A stretch of DNA of 61,125 nt from Chromera velia (lineage: Eukaryota > Sar > Chromeraceae), in NCBI GenBank assembly GCA_018398765.1, contig JAHBMJ010005926.1, positions 1-61,125 on the forward strand. The letters run 5' to 3'. The translations under genes were made by a program, and so were the position numbers. The notes under the pieces were generated by a model. That model saw only the letters and a list, made by a program, of their open reading frames with translations. It made no database searches and had not been told where the DNA came from. Shown here piece by piece: positions 1 to 14,300 of the stretch; positions within the stretch are counted from its first letter, which is position 1; every line of letters begins with the position of its first letter.

Positions 1-32
1 CCCCCCCCCCCCCCCCCCCCCCCCCCCCGCCG

Positions 33-70
<38 letters not shown>
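1..70. repeat. Poly-C run and (CT)n tract at window start
   Basis: A run of about 28 C followed by a CT microsatellite, forming the pyrimidine tract of the intron before the first visible CFAP46 exon. The acceptor AG is at 88-89. A long C run at a contig edge often marks where assembly stopped. Confidence 0.85.
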
Positions 71-73
<3 letters not shown>

Positions 74-89
74 GCCTGTCTCCCTGCAG

Positions 90-658
90 GCCCTGTTGTG
101 TGCCAACAAGGCGATCGACAAGGACCCTGAGACGGAGATGGTCACAGCATGGACCGCAATCGACAAGAACTTCAGCAACTTCAGGCAGAAACAGGCGCTC
201 GAGAGGCTGCCTCCCGAGGAAAGGGAAAGAGCAGCCACGCCACCCACCGGGGCCGCCGCTGCATCACCAAAGAAAGGGGGGGCACCGAAGGGGAAGGAGG
301 CGGAACCAGTAGCAGAGGGCGAAGACAGGTTCGTCTCTTTATTGCAGGGTCTGATGATCCAGCAGTGCTTGGTTTCCTTCTGTCTATCTTCCCCCCTTCT
401 TTCCGTTCTTTTTTCCTTCTCTTGTCCTTGGTTTTTCTCTGCATTATCTCCCCTTTCTTGTACACAGGACAATCTTATGTGTGCACCTCACATGCAAGAA
501 AGCTGAAGTGAACGACTTTATTCATGCAGGTATGCGGAACCGAAAACGACGGCCCCAGATGACCAAGTAGGGCTTGCGATGCTCTCACGGGCTGCTGTGA
601 GGTGCGGGCTGTGGACTCTGGTGGAGGACATGGTGGCGCGGTTGCAGAGGTGCGTCTG

Positions 659-700
<42 letters not shown>

Positions 701-3700
701 GGGTTTTTGATTTTTGGGGGGGGACTGGAAAGACTTCCTCTCCGCAAAGTGATTCATCCGTCTTTGAAACTTCTGTCTGCCTGCATAATTTCCCGAATTC
801 ACCCTTTCATCTCGTTTTTTCCCGCTCGAAGTTTGGAAGTGAGCTACTCTGTTCTTGACGATGCACGAGTACGGTTGTCTGTCAGATGATAAATCCGTGC
901 ACACGTGAATCTGTATGTGTGTGCGCGAGCGTGTGTGTGTCTGTGTGTGCGTACTCGGGAAAGGAAGTGAGTGAGGGCATATGAATGAATGTGAGAATTC
1001 GGATGGTTGCAGAATTCGGCCTCCCCTCGGGCCTCGAGCGCGCGTCTTGACAGACTTGACACGGTCTGAATTGATGGTCTGTCAGTCGCTCTCTCACTCT
1101 CTTACTTGCTTTCCTTCCCTGCCTCTCCCTTTTCCCTTCTCTCACTCTCTCCATGTGGCGGCATCCTCGATCGATTCTCCATCTACCTTCACCCACGCTT
1201 TTGCCCAACCAGACTGAAGTCACTCATCAACTCTATTCCCCCTCTCTCACATCGCTTGTACAGGTCTACCAAGCGATCACGCTCAGAACCACGGACCCCA
1301 AGACGAAGCTGTTCCTCTCCCCAGAGGCCCAAGAGAAGAGAGTGGTTGACGCACGCACCCAGGCAGCCAAGCTGATTGAACAGGCTCTAGGGACAGCACA
1401 CAGGGTACCGGAGACGGCAGACCTCGTGGAGGAGTGCGCAGTGGTGATGTGGAATCTCTGCGTGCCCCTCTTGTCACAACCCACCAGGAACTCCATCTTT
1501 AGACCCCTCCTCAAAGTCAGTGCATACTCACTTGCGTTCGTCTTGTTGAGAACAATTCCACTTGATCCTCTCTCTTTCCCTCCCAACCGTTCGACCTTAA
1601 CCCATCTTCGCGATTCTGTTCAATTGTTGCTCGACTTTCACTCTCAAGCCTCAACCCAGAAGTTGCTGTCCCGCTGCTTTTCATTCTCCTTCTGTCTTTC
1701 TCTCGAGAAAGAGAAGCAAGCGGATCTAAGTTAAGTAGTGTGAGATGTTCTCTCGGCTCTGTGTCGACCGTCCTCACTCATATCTCGATTCGGCCTCTTG
1801 CCCAAACACATGATCAATTTCTCTCCCCCCCTCCCTTCCTTCCCTCAACCCACATGCACACACAGGCCAGCGACCTCCTCGAGGAGATTGGATCAACAAT
1901 GGCCAGACTGAGGGCGAATCTGCTGTACCAATTGGCACGCACAGAGGTCAGATGGTCCATTTTCAATGAGTTTTCTCATCAAAGAGAAGTGGATTGTCCA
2001 GCAGACCGAGACGTTTCCTGCCTCCCCACTCGTCGAAGCAATCTGCTCGCAGTATTTTTGACTTTCTTGACTTGCCCGTGTTCCTCTTTCATAGACAAGA
2101 ACAAGAAAAGCAAAAATGCCTCTCTCTCTATCTCTTTGTACATATTCATCCTTCAATTTCTCTTCAGATCTCAAGGGATCTTCTCTCCTGGGCCCAAACT
2201 TATCTCACCAAGGCGTTCCGCATAGACTGCACCCTCCCCCCTTCCAAGGCCCCCGCACAGCCTCCAGCAGGCATCTCTGAGGACGAGACATCTCTCTACC
2301 TGCGTCCTTTGGACAGATACCTCCAGCCCCTCATGAATCTGCTCCACTGGCAACTGACAATCTACGAGGACCCCTCGGCGGTTGCAGACAGAGTCATGCT
2401 CGCTGTGGAACAAGCGAAGGGTCTGCAGAACCCCGAACTCGCGAAGAGTGTCCTGGACAGAGCTCTCGATCTTCTAGAGGGGGAGATGGACCAGACTTTA
2501 GAGTCACGCAATAGCCAGTTACAGGCACTGAGGGACCAGAAAGAGGACGAGGGGGGGGATAGCTCGGACGTGGCTCTGCCTCCGATGGAAGAGACGGCGA
2601 TTCTTCAATTCAAACGTCTGGTCCGTCTCCTCTGTGACCTTTCTGTCGTCTACTACGACCTCGGAGAGCTAGACCCCTGCATGAAGACCTCCGTGCTTTC
2701 AAGAGAGCTTGTGAAGAATCACGAAGACCTCAGGGACCCCCCTGCAGCCACAGGACAGCCACGTGCAGAGACGGGTGGGAAGAAGGAGGAGACACAAGGA
2801 GACGCTGCGAAGGAACAAAACGCCCCCGATGCGAAACTGAAACTTTCGGATCTCGCTGTGCAGGTCAGGCCCCGAGAATATAGAAATTTTGGGGAGAGTC
2901 CGGGACTGTTGTGCTTTGTACTCTTTTCTTTTCACTTTGCTGTATGCTTTTCTTGTCATTTCTGTGCGTCATCTTCTCTCATACTTCTTGTGAATGTCCA
3001 AATTTTCCGCCTGTCTTTGCTTTTCGTACCCTTCATTTTTCGTCAACCTCTTCTTGCTCCCTGTCGCAGGTGAATTTTCCTCTTGAGATTGAGCTCGCAA
3101 ACTCGCTGGCCAAAGCTGTTTACGCAGAGGCTCACGCGATTGCGGAAATATTGGACCAAGACTTTGAGGTCCCTTTGGGTACTGTAGAGAAAATTGGAGA
3201 CTCCAACAATGGCATGCCCAAAACTGTCGGGTTCGCTGTGGTGGAAGAGGTGGGTCCTCAGGTGGGAGTGAGAGTTTCAATTGGCATCATGAAGACCATG
3301 TACTCCCTTTGTCTTTCTACTCTTTGGCTTGTTCTGTCAAAAATTCTGGTTTTCTTCCCCTCGGCATCCTCTGTCTTCAGGGTGTTTCTTCGCACTTTGT
3401 TTTCTCTCTCTGCATCCGCAGTTCCATCCTCCCTTCTTTCCCTGAACTCCTGTCTAACTTTAACTCCTGACCGTTCACGCAGAATACTGCTGAAGGACTC
3501 TCTCCAGAGGACGCAAAGGAGGCAATGGAGATGAAGAACCAGGTGATCCGGCGGATTCTGTTCGGAGTCAGGCTCAGGTCAGCATGCGGGCTTTCTAAAG
3601 ATGGATGGATGAGGGTCTTGTCTTGTGCAGAACTGACCGGGTAAATATGTGAGGGAATGAGAGAGTCAGTCAGTGCGTGAGTGTTTCGACTCTGTCGTCC

Positions 3701-4130
3701 TGAAGAATTTGCTTGCCTCTCGAGGCATGGAGAATTCACCAAACTTGTATCAGTACCTGTCTTTAAGGTCTCATGGTCGCCCACCCTACTGATCTCCTTT
3801 TTTTTTGCCCCTGATGCTGCTACGGGTTCCCTTCACGACTGCCTTTAGTTTTTGTGTATTGGTAGTGGCATCCTCATATATGCATGTCCTCTCTTCGCTT
3901 CGTATTCTTGGCCTTCTGTTTTGTTTTCTTGCAGTCGTGACTTTCAGCAGCACTGGCTGGTGGCTGCGGGTGTTGCACATTTCTGGAACATCCACAAAGA
4001 GATTGCAGAGACGGACGTGCACAAAGAAGTCATGCCAGAGTTTCTTGAGGCTCTCAAGGTCTGTCCGTTGATTGGACGTTTCCGAATGCTGAATGAATGC
4101 TTTGGTCTCTCGGTCACTTTGCCCCAGGTG

Positions 4131-4167
<37 letters not shown>

Positions 4168-5348
4168 TGTGATCTTCCCTGTTCTGGTCCTTTCCCCCTT
4201 TATGCCTGCCTGAATTCTTCTCTCTAACGTCTTCCTTCTTTTTCCCTCTGCCTACAGGAGCTGCACGCCCTCCAGGTGGCCCTCCCCTCCGCCCACCTGG
4301 ACCAGGAGCTCCTCGCCAACGTCTCTACTCTCCTCATGAAGTCCCTCGCAGCCGTAGACCCTCCAGACATGCCGGAAGCAGAGAAGGTCGCCATCGCGGC
4401 AATCACCCCAGCAGGCCCCGCCAGTCGAAAGGACATCGTCCGAGAGCTTGTAGGCCTCTGCACTGCTTCCTCCCGCCCTGTACCGGCTTTGCCGGGGGGT
4501 GCTCCAGGTGGAGCTGCCGGTGGAAAGGGGAAAGGAGGAAAGGGTGCAGAGGCGCCTGCAGACGGTGAGGTGCCTCGAGTGGAAGGCGAGGCTGTGAGGC
4601 TGATGGAGACCATCCCCTCAGAAGCCCTAAAGTCAAAGGACGATGCCGAGAAGGTTGCTGCACAGTGCGCAGAGGTGTTGCAGACGTTCAAACCTGATGA
4701 CAGAGATGAGGACCAGGTACGTGAGCCTGTACTCATAGCCTCACGAGCGCGTGTGTGCATGCAAGGAAGGCATCGTGAACCTTGCAAGTGCAATTCGATG
4801 TCATATGAGTGGACTCCGGCAATGCGAAAGTTGGCATCATCTTTTCAGGCAGCTTCAGTGTTTCAAAGGAAGGATTTGTGGTTTCTGATCAGATCGTAAG
4901 AGAAAGAAGCTCTGCCACTGCCCCCCTCTGTCGTCGAGTGTTCTTACGGGCCTCTCTGGCTTTATTTATTTGCGCATTTTTTTCATAGGCACATCTTTTG
5001 ATCAGCCATTTCATTGTTGTCTCTCTGTGCGTATCTGACTGCAGCTCCGCATGCACGTCGAGCTCTGGACTCGCCTCGGCCGTCACTGTGTGGCCGTCGG
5101 GACGACAAAAGCACTGAAGATGGCCATGGCGGCAGCCACAGTGGGACTCCGCATGAACGAGGTTAATGCAGAGGGCAAACCGAAAAGAAACCCTCACAGA
5201 CCGCCTCCGCAGTACGGAAAGCGACTCACTCAGTGGATGGGGGCCTGTCATGTCCTCATGGCGCGGGCAGTGGGGGGCCTTGTGGACCCCTCAAAGTCAG
5301 TCTGCCTGTCTGTCTGTTTATCTTTCTTACTTTGTATTGTCTGTCTGC

Positions 5349-5389
<41 letters not shown>

Positions 5390-8300
5390 GCTTGTCTGTC
5401 CGAAAGAAAGGAAACGTTTCGGAAAAAGTGAAGTGAAAAAAAGACGATATAGTCTGTCTGTCTGTCTGTCTGTCTGTCTGCCGGCTTACTTCTAATCTAG
5501 AATCAAGTCATTGCGGATCTAATCAGTCGCTTTCCTGCTGACTAACCCCCCTCCGTCCCCCTCGTGGGGCTCTGGATCTCTCATGGATGTCTTCATGCAT
5601 TTATGTTATTTGCTGTGCTGTCAATGGATCTCCGCCTGCAGGCAGGAAGGGGGGTCCGTGCTTTCTCTGAGGAGAACTGCACTGCAGCACATTCTCTCGG
5701 CATGCGCGTTTGCCAGGGCCTCCTCGTGCCCCCGTCTCGCGATTGCAGCAGCCAAGGCAGGATGGAACCTGGTGGCGCCCATGCTGGCTTCTGATTCTCC
5801 TGCCAACAAACTGGCGGCAACAGAAGCCCTTCGCTCTGCCTGCACTACGCTCCACGTAGTGCAACACAAGGGAGACTACGAATTGAGGTCAGAAACAAAC
5901 AAACATTTGAGAGCGGATATATCGCAAGTTTCAGGGCTTAGGTTGATGCCTATTCCCTCAGAAAGAAGACTGTTGGGACAGAAGTAGGGGAAAACGTCAC
6001 GAATGAAGAAAATCGCGAGTTGAACCAGACTGAGACAGATGCCTTGGTAAGGGAGCCTTGGATGTGCCCATTGAAGCAGAACGATATTTATGCAACAAAT
6101 ATTTCCTTGTCTCACGCCGTGAAAAATGATTATTTTTCTTCGCCACATGTCGCTGCTGCAGGGTGAACATGTATGCTGCTCTGGCAGACTGCCTGACTTG
6201 TGTGGGCGACTGGAGCGGTATCATGGAGGCTTTGAAGCAAGCCTTCGAGTGCATTCCCAACGAACTTCACAGAAAGCTGTGGGCTGTGCGGATGGTTGTG
6301 GTCAGCAAGCAGGGGAAGGATGCCGGGATCGCGTTGAGCAAGATCAACGAGAACCAGGCATCTGCAAAGGCCAATCTGTACACTCTCCTGGCCCATGTAG
6401 CCACCAGACCGTTGGATCAATTGAAGGGGTACTCGACGGCAATAGAGATTCTCGAGAAGGCCCAGCAACCTGCAGAGCTGGAAGTGAGACTCGAGTTTGC
6501 TGATTGGCTGGTCGGTCGGTTTGATGTGCTGTCTGTCTGTTTTGCTGATTTTGTTTCTGTCGTAGTTTCATCAGCATGCATGGTTAATGGAACTCTCTCA
6601 TGAGGAGAATTCATATTTCAAAGGGTCCCCTGTCTTTCTTGTCTTCTCGCTCCTCTCCTCTCCTTTCTTCCCCTGTTTTCTCGATGTCTGTTGCTTTTAT
6701 TGCTTTCCTCGCCATTTTTTTCTGTCTCTGTTGCTCTGATTGCTGCCGAGAGCCTGCCTGCATCCTTCCCCACAATCCTTCTCTTGTTTTACGGTCGTGT
6801 CTGTCTGACTGACTCCCTGACTTCGAACGCAGGCACGGACGTACCACGCCTGGGACGCGTCCCTTGAGCAGATTGAGGGTGCGGCAGACCGGCTGTTGGA
6901 ATTTGAGGAGGAGGTCCGGGACGATGCCGATGAGGACCAACAGAGATCTGCGGGCAGAAAGTAAGTCGGTAGAAAAGCCTTTCAAGGGAGATGAGACAAA
7001 AAATCGACAAAATGAACTTAGGGCCGAGAGACGATGCAGAATGTGTGTGAGAAATAGATGCAAAACGCCTGCCACAACTAGCACTGATTGACCAGTTGTC
7101 GTGTCGGTTTTATTGTTTACATACATTGCTGCTTCTTCTCCATCCGTCAAGTTGCTTGTGTCTAGAGTTCTTTGGTCAGCGTACCCTTTCGCTGGAGTGG
7201 AGAAGCTTGCATATACAGAAAGAACGTTTTCCCTCCTGCTCAACGTCTTCAATCGCAGGTCTGTTCGTTCAGGCAAATCGGGTCTCTCCAAACAGTCCGG
7301 CATGACAGGGAAAAGCCGAAAGTCCGGGATGTCGAGGAAGTCAGGCGCAAGGTCTGCCAAGTCGGCAGCGTCAAGGAAGACTGCACGCACGATGCAGTCA
7401 GTAGCAAAATCGGTGCGCATTGCGAAGGCTGCCTCGAAAGCCATGAGCAGTGCAAAGAGATCCCGCATCGGCTCTCTGATTAGCTCGGCCTCCAAGCACG
7501 ACCTCGACACGACTTTGCCAGAGAAGCCGAACTGCAGTCACTACGAGGCGCTCTGTCGGGTCCTGGCTGTTCTCTCTCGGCAGGTCCCGGGGGGGCTGTC
7601 GGCGTCCCTTCATGCACTCACGGCCTGTGGTTTTGCCACCCGGTGCTTTGAGACGACGGTAGAAGCAGGGAATAGAGCGGCCCTTGAAAGGTGGAAGGCC
7701 TTGATGGCAAAGAGGGAAGCAGAAAAGCCGAAATTGTCGATGGCCGAGCTCGCAGAGAGAGGAGGGGAGACGGTGAAGGAAGAACAAACGGTCAGTGAAA
7801 AGAAAAGAAAAGAAAAGAGAGTCAAGCGCAATCCCGACGTAGATTGTGGAAAGAATGATGGGCTGCTTACCTCTTGAGTCCAACGTCCTCTTTTTTTTTT
7901 CGGCCTTCCGTCTCCTTTTTCCGGGTCTTCCCCTTTTCCTGGCCCAATCTCTTCTTCCCTGTGTCCCGATCTTCCGTCTTTTGGTTTGTTTGGGGTCTTC
8001 ATGAATCCGTCGCCGTTTCTTTTGTCAAAACAATTCGTATTTCCACTTGCCCCACCTACCTACCTGCCTGCCTGCCTGCCTGCAGACTGCCCCCCCTCCA
8101 ATGCCCCCCTTTGCACTCCCTGCAACTCTACACGCCTGGGGGTGCGCTCTCGAGTCCCTTCTGCCCCCCTCCCTCGTGAAGAATCTGAAGACCGCAGCTG
8201 CGGAGGGGGCAGTACCGGCAGGAGATGGCACGCAGCTGTTCGCTTCTGCGGACGTTTTTGGACGCCCTTCTGCTACTCACCAGGTGAGGAGGGTGCAGTT

Positions 8301-11300
8301 TGAATGGAAAGAACACGTAGGAGGATGTAAGAGGGTGTTGGGGTGAATGAACAGATTTTTTTTGTTTTGCTCTCCTCTCTCTTCCTCTTTTCTCATTATG
8401 AGTTCGACTGCCCTGTTGAAGGTTTATTTTGCTCGGAGGATGTATGTATGTTTTATTGCTCTTTTTCTTCCCAAACCTTCTTTTGTTCCACTATCGTGCC
8501 TGCCTGCCTGCCTTCACGCCACTGTCTGTGCAGGTCTTTGTCTCCTTGGAGAACTCTTTGTTCGAGCATGGGCTCGACTCGTGGGTGGTCCCTGTCGCAC
8601 AGGTCGGTTGGTAACTTACCCGTGTGTGCGTCTTGCTTGAAGAGAAAGAAAATCTGTCCTTCAAACGCCAAATGCATCTCAGAAAGAAAATTGAGAGTCT
8701 AGCAACCTTCTTTGTCGATCAGCATTGAGGAAGGACCCTTGTGTCCGACGCCACATACCCCGTTCATGTTCGGAATCCACCCATGACCTACCTGCAATCA
8801 AATTTGCCTCTCTGTCTGTCTCTCTCCCTGCAGCTCCACCTTGTCCTCGCGAGTGCGTTGGAGAAGGCAGAGGAAGAGTTCCTGGAGGAGGGCGACGAGG
8901 GGCAGAGGGCCACAGAGGCCAAATGCACAGTCGCGTCTATGAGGAGTCTGGCTGGTCTCAAGATGGCCAGAGCATTTCTCATGAGCGGGTTGAAGGGAGC
9001 AGGAATCGGGGTGAGTTGAGAAATTTGTTTTTGTTTCTTTATTTTGTGGCATTGGAGTGAAACTTTCGTGTGTCGTCCCTGTTTCTTTCTCACTTTCTTT
9101 TGCGGCTTCACGCGTTCCAGCTTCATAACACTTCTTTACGATTCGTTCGCTTCATCCTGGCCATGCAGGGAGACACAGTCAGGCCAGCGTTGAACTATAA
9201 CATGGAAAGAGTTGGATGGAAAACTCTTTTCTCTCCGCATCGCTCTCATTTGTGTCTGATTGTTGCAGTTCTGGAAAACCCACTCTGTTTTCCTCCGTAA
9301 GGAGCTGCCCGTATTCTTTGAGAAGCTGAGGGTCTTCGTGGCCATCATTCGGGCAGACAAGGCCGCAGCTGCAGCCCTGAAGGCAGATGGGAAGGGCAAA
9401 ACTGGAAAGTCTGTTCGAATAGAGGCTGCTCCAGAGAATGAGGTCCCGCCTCAATGGGTACAAAATGCAGTACCCCCCCATGCCGTATGGTTGGATCTGG
9501 CTGAGGAGCTCAAAGAGTGGGGTGATCTGACCACTTCGAATTTATTGGCAGAGGAAAGTCTCTCTCACGCAGAAGCGAAAGATGACGCCAGAGGCATGTG
9601 GAGGGCACGAATGCTTTCTGGGTCTGTGTGGGCAGCAGAGGGGAAATGGAGGAAAGTGTGCGTGTCCGTCAGTGATGCCCTTGCAAGACGCGCCTCCAAC
9701 GGCCTCGACCCTATTCCCTTCGCGGAGGGCTGCTGTCTCCTCAATGTGAGTCAGTCAGTCAGTCAGTCAGTCAGTCAGTCGGTCGGTCGGTCGGTCGGTC
9801 GGTCGGTCGGTCGGTCGGTCGGTCGGTCGGTCGGTCGGTCAGTCAGTCAGTCAGTCACTCAATCCGCCAGTCAGTCAGCGAGTGACCGACTGAGTGAGCG
9901 GGTCTGTCGTGCACAAGGGAGGCAGCCGGTCGATGGATAAAACCATGCAGGGGTTTCAACCTTCTCGGTGCCGTTGCAGACACGAAAGCGGGTTCCATTC
10001 ATGTGCATTCCTTTCACGGTATTTTCTCTTGTGTGTGCGTTTCCCCTTTCTCTTCCGACTGCCTTCTTTTCTGCGAGTGACTAGCTCTCTTCGTCATCCT
10101 TCCCCTTCTTCCGTGTTTGTTGCTTGCAGAGAGCGATGGTTCGCTTGAAGCGTCCCGGAGGAGCGGCAAAGCTTCTCGAGAACGGTGACCAGGCACTGAA
10201 GGCTGCCAGTCAGAGCTCCACACCCCAAGGCGCAAGTCCCGCAAGCAGAGGAAGTCAGGGGAGTGCCATGGCTCCTCTGCCGAAGGAAAGAGGGGCCCCG
10301 AGAGCATTCGCACTTGCCAGAGCGTCGATTCGACGCCACCAATTGAACTCTCTGCTCTTCACTGCTTGTGACCCTTTCTCTCAGCCTAGGTCACCAGAAT
10401 TCACAAAACGTCTCGTGGAGGCGTGGCAGAGATTGGATAAGTTGATTGTGAATTTGCAAACGGGAGAGCACCACTCGGAGGCGGTAGAGCTTGTGTCGAG
10501 TATTGTTGTGGAGAGCATATTTGGGGGCGTTGAAGGGGGCATTTCGGGTATTTTGGAGAGAGGGGTGTGGGACTGCAGAGGCATGACGGAGAGGGAACTG
10601 GAGGAGGGGGCAGCAACAGGGAGACAGCAGATGGACCTCAAGTGGGCATTGGTCATGGCTGTACTCAAGTCTATGGCTGAGAGAATGCAGGTCAGTCAAC
10701 GGGAGTCGAGTTCTACAGACGAAGGGGGGTGAGAACAGTCAGGAGAGGAATAGGCAGCAAGGAAGGAGAGGCAGAACTTTCTGAATTTACGTTCATTCAC
10801 TGTGTGTTTACATCTGCATCCCGATTTTCATTTGATACTCGAGCTCTTTTGAGACTTAGAATTCTCTCTTGGATCTCTGCGTGTCTTTTTCCGTGCAGAT
10901 AGAGATACATTTTCTGTTCAATGGAGGTTGGAAAGATCTCACTTTGACTGCTTCTCCTCTATGCAAGTACAGCTAATCACGCCTTGCTGTGCCTGCCCTC
11001 TCTCTCTCTTGTGTGTGTGTGCAGATTCTGGACACGAGTCTCTCCTGCCTCTCCCAGGTAGATCCTTCAGTGCTTCCTGTCCTCTCACCCGTCCCCGCAC
11101 AGACCTCTGAAGAGACACCGGAGGCATCACGCGCCACCCTAGTTGCAAGTCCGCCCTCAGGACGGCAGAGGGTCATCACGGCATTCCGGGTGGCAAGGGC
11201 GCGTCTCGCACGTCGCATGGAACGTTTGAGCTCTCTGGTCGTGGGTGAAGCTCAAGGCACCAACCTTTTGATTCACGGTGTCGCCAGAGTCCCCCCTCCA

Positions 11301-14300
11301 GAGGAGAACCTGAATCCCTTGATGACGGGGGCGTTGTCTGCTGATCGTCCCGCAAATGCAGGGGATGACTTCTCAGAGGTCCTCAGCAAGGCCCAGGCAG
11401 TCAAGTCTGAAGTTCCTACAGAACCCTCGAGAGTGAGGAGTCTTGTTGGACACACGAAGTTCCCTGCAGTTATTGAGAGGTGGCTCGCAGAGACGGAGAC
11501 AGAAGTCGCGAGGGAGACGGCAGTCGGAAGAAAACCTCTGCACGTGCCGGACAAGTTGGAATTGAGCGGCTTCAAACCACCCAAAAGTCAGTCAGTCAGT
11601 CACTTAGCTGGTCGTTAATCCCTCTTTGTGCTTCTGGCCTTTGTTGACCGACGTTTGTGCTCTCATTTTTTCCTTTCGTCGTGCTTCTTGATTTTCCTGA
11701 CATACTCGTTCTATGCCATGCATTCAAATCACTGCAGAGATCGACCGGAGAGGCAACGCAGTCGCACCCCGACCCCTGGATGAGGCTCTTGCCCTGCTCA
11801 GCGCATTCAAGTCTCCCAAGCCAAGCGTTGAGTCCCAAACGAGCAATCCATTCTCCGCGGAAGAGATGCCGCCTCTCTCAGATCCTGCACGCATGAGAGC
11901 GAGGAGGGCAGAGCTGAGGGCACCCAACCCGACTGTAGCGGCGGCACAAGTGGAGGCGGGGGCTCTGAGGCTGCAGATTGCCCGACAGAAGAGAGAACGG
12001 GCAAGAAGGGCAGCACAGGTGAGAAAAAGAAAAACGAGGTGAAGGGTGTTGATCCAAATGCGGTTGTATCCAGCATCATGGTCTAACTCACGTTCATCTC
12101 GGTCTCTCTAAGTCCTTCATGACCTCCAGAACTCGCTCTTCAGTTTTTTCCTCCAAAAATTGACGCTGAGTTCCTCTCGCCCGACTCCTAACAGAGACTC
12201 CGCTCCTCTTTCCCTCTCCCTCCCTTTTCTCTCTCTCTCTTTTCATTCTGATGAATGTCACTGTCCTTTTATTGCTCTCTGTGTATGTGTGTACTTACAT
12301 GCACGCGTGATTATGTGTTCGTTCCTGCTTGTTTGTGTGTTTGCGTACGCCCTTTCAGCAAAAAGGCGGAGAGGAGGCAGCGACAGACGCGGCCACCCGT
12401 TTCGACGGTGACTGGCTGGAGTCCTCCAAGGAGAGAATGGAGACGGCAGCGATGGAGACGGAGGATAGAATCAGCTCTCTTCTTCGAGTACGTCCAATTT
12501 GATTCTTCTTTTCTCCGGTTGCCTACCTGGATCCTCTTTGACTTGCAAGTCCCTGTCGTCTCTTTTCCAACTCAATGTCCAGAGCTCTCGGCAGGCAATC
12601 CAGACACAGACACACACTGTTCTCTGCCTTACCTGCACGGTAACACGAGGTCTGTGGCGTACAAATATGTCTGCTGACTCGTGCACAAGCGACTTCTTCC
12701 ACGAAATAATCCCTTTGCCCCCCCCTGAATGCGTCTGCAGGAACCAGAAGGAGCCGGAAAGGGAAAAGATGCCGCAAAAGCCAAGGCAGCCCCTCCTGCA
12801 AAAGAGAAAGGGAAGGGAAAGGACAAGGACAAGGACGCGAAGGGCGGAGCAGCACAGGAGCCCCCTCCCCCTACAGAGGCCGAAGAACCGACCAAGATGG
12901 AGGACCCTGACGAGACAGACCCTCTCTTTTTGGCCCTCATGCAAGAAGACGACCGCACTTCTCGTCGGATGGTCTCAGAGAATTCACGTCTGTCTGCCAG
13001 TGCAACTGCCACTGCAGCATCCAGTCTGGCAGACAGAGGTCAGGACTCGGAGGTGAGAGAAGCACGGGGTGAATTGGAGCAAGCCCTCGCTGCTTCTCTG
13101 GCAGCTTTGGATTTCAACAGTGCCCGAGAGGCAGCAACCGCCCTGTGCTTGGAAGGATACGGCAACAGGGACCCCCGGTCCTGTGCAGGGTCGGCAAGCG
13201 CTCTATTGACTCTGCAGTCCGTTGGGGTCGTGCAGCGTTCACTGAGGCAACATGAGGTTTTGACAGAGGGTCCAGAGGAGACGAGAGAGAGGGGACTTTG
13301 GAGAGAGTTGCAGAGACTTGAGGGGGGGTGGTCTGAGGGCTCTGTCTTGGAGAGCTACCAACAATCTGAAGAGTCAGTCCCTCAGTCAGAATTCTGGCAA
13401 GAGGGGGTCAAAGAAAGAGAGTATTCAGTTGAGAGGAAAGGGAGTCGATGTCGAATGCACTTCGTGACTTTCAGTCTCTCTTTTTGTTTGTTCCTGTTTT
13501 TTTCGGTTGTGCCCCCTCAACCTTAGTTCGTGGCACTGATTGTTCTCTCCTTTAGACAATACCCAGCTTTTCCAGAACTCTCTCCTGATCGATGTGTATG
13601 CTTCTCCTTTCTGTTTCCCCCAAAATTCTGTCTGGTCAGGCACCTGCTGAAGGTTTCTCCCTGGTTCCAGAGGCTCCAGCTATGGGCTCTGCCTGTGGAG
13701 TCTATTCTTCGGAACATCCTGCCACGCCGCCTCCTCGTCATTTCGTTCCAAGTGGTCGGGGGTTCTCTCTTCTGTGCGGCCGCCATTGCGCATGAGGAGC
13801 CGAAAGAGGGGGAGGAGAACACTGTGGTGGTAGAAGGGAAGACAGTACCCAAAAGGCCCAGAGACACAACGAGCGTAGTTGAAAAAATTCCCATAAACTC
13901 AAGAAGATTAACGAGGGCGGTGGAGAAGCTAGAACACGCAAAGGAGGCAATGAAGACCGAGCTTCACTTCAACGCTCGTGCAAGTGATCGAGTCCAGAAA
14001 ATCGCGGAGAAGGCACTGGACACCGAGATCTCGGCACTTGATGACCTCCTACAACCTTTCTACGTGGTTGGTTGTCTTCGTTGCTGTTGACGTTGACTGT
14101 CTTTTACCTTTTCTGTCTTTCAGTCTTTCTCGTGGTTCGGTCTGGTAGTCGAACGATGCTCCTTCTCTTCTGCGGATGATCGTCGAACCGCTAGATTCAT
14201 CTATTCTTTCATCCATGTTCTCGAATCGTCGCTTTTTACGTCTCTGCATCCTCATATGCACCGCTCTTCCGTTTTCTCCCCTCGGCTTTCATTCCTGTTT

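Noticed and set aside
4224-4793. 189-codon minus-strand open frame opposite CFAP46 exon 4258-4716
   Set aside because: It is the shadow of a GC-rich coding exon; the + strand frame fits CFAP46 with splice sites on both sides.
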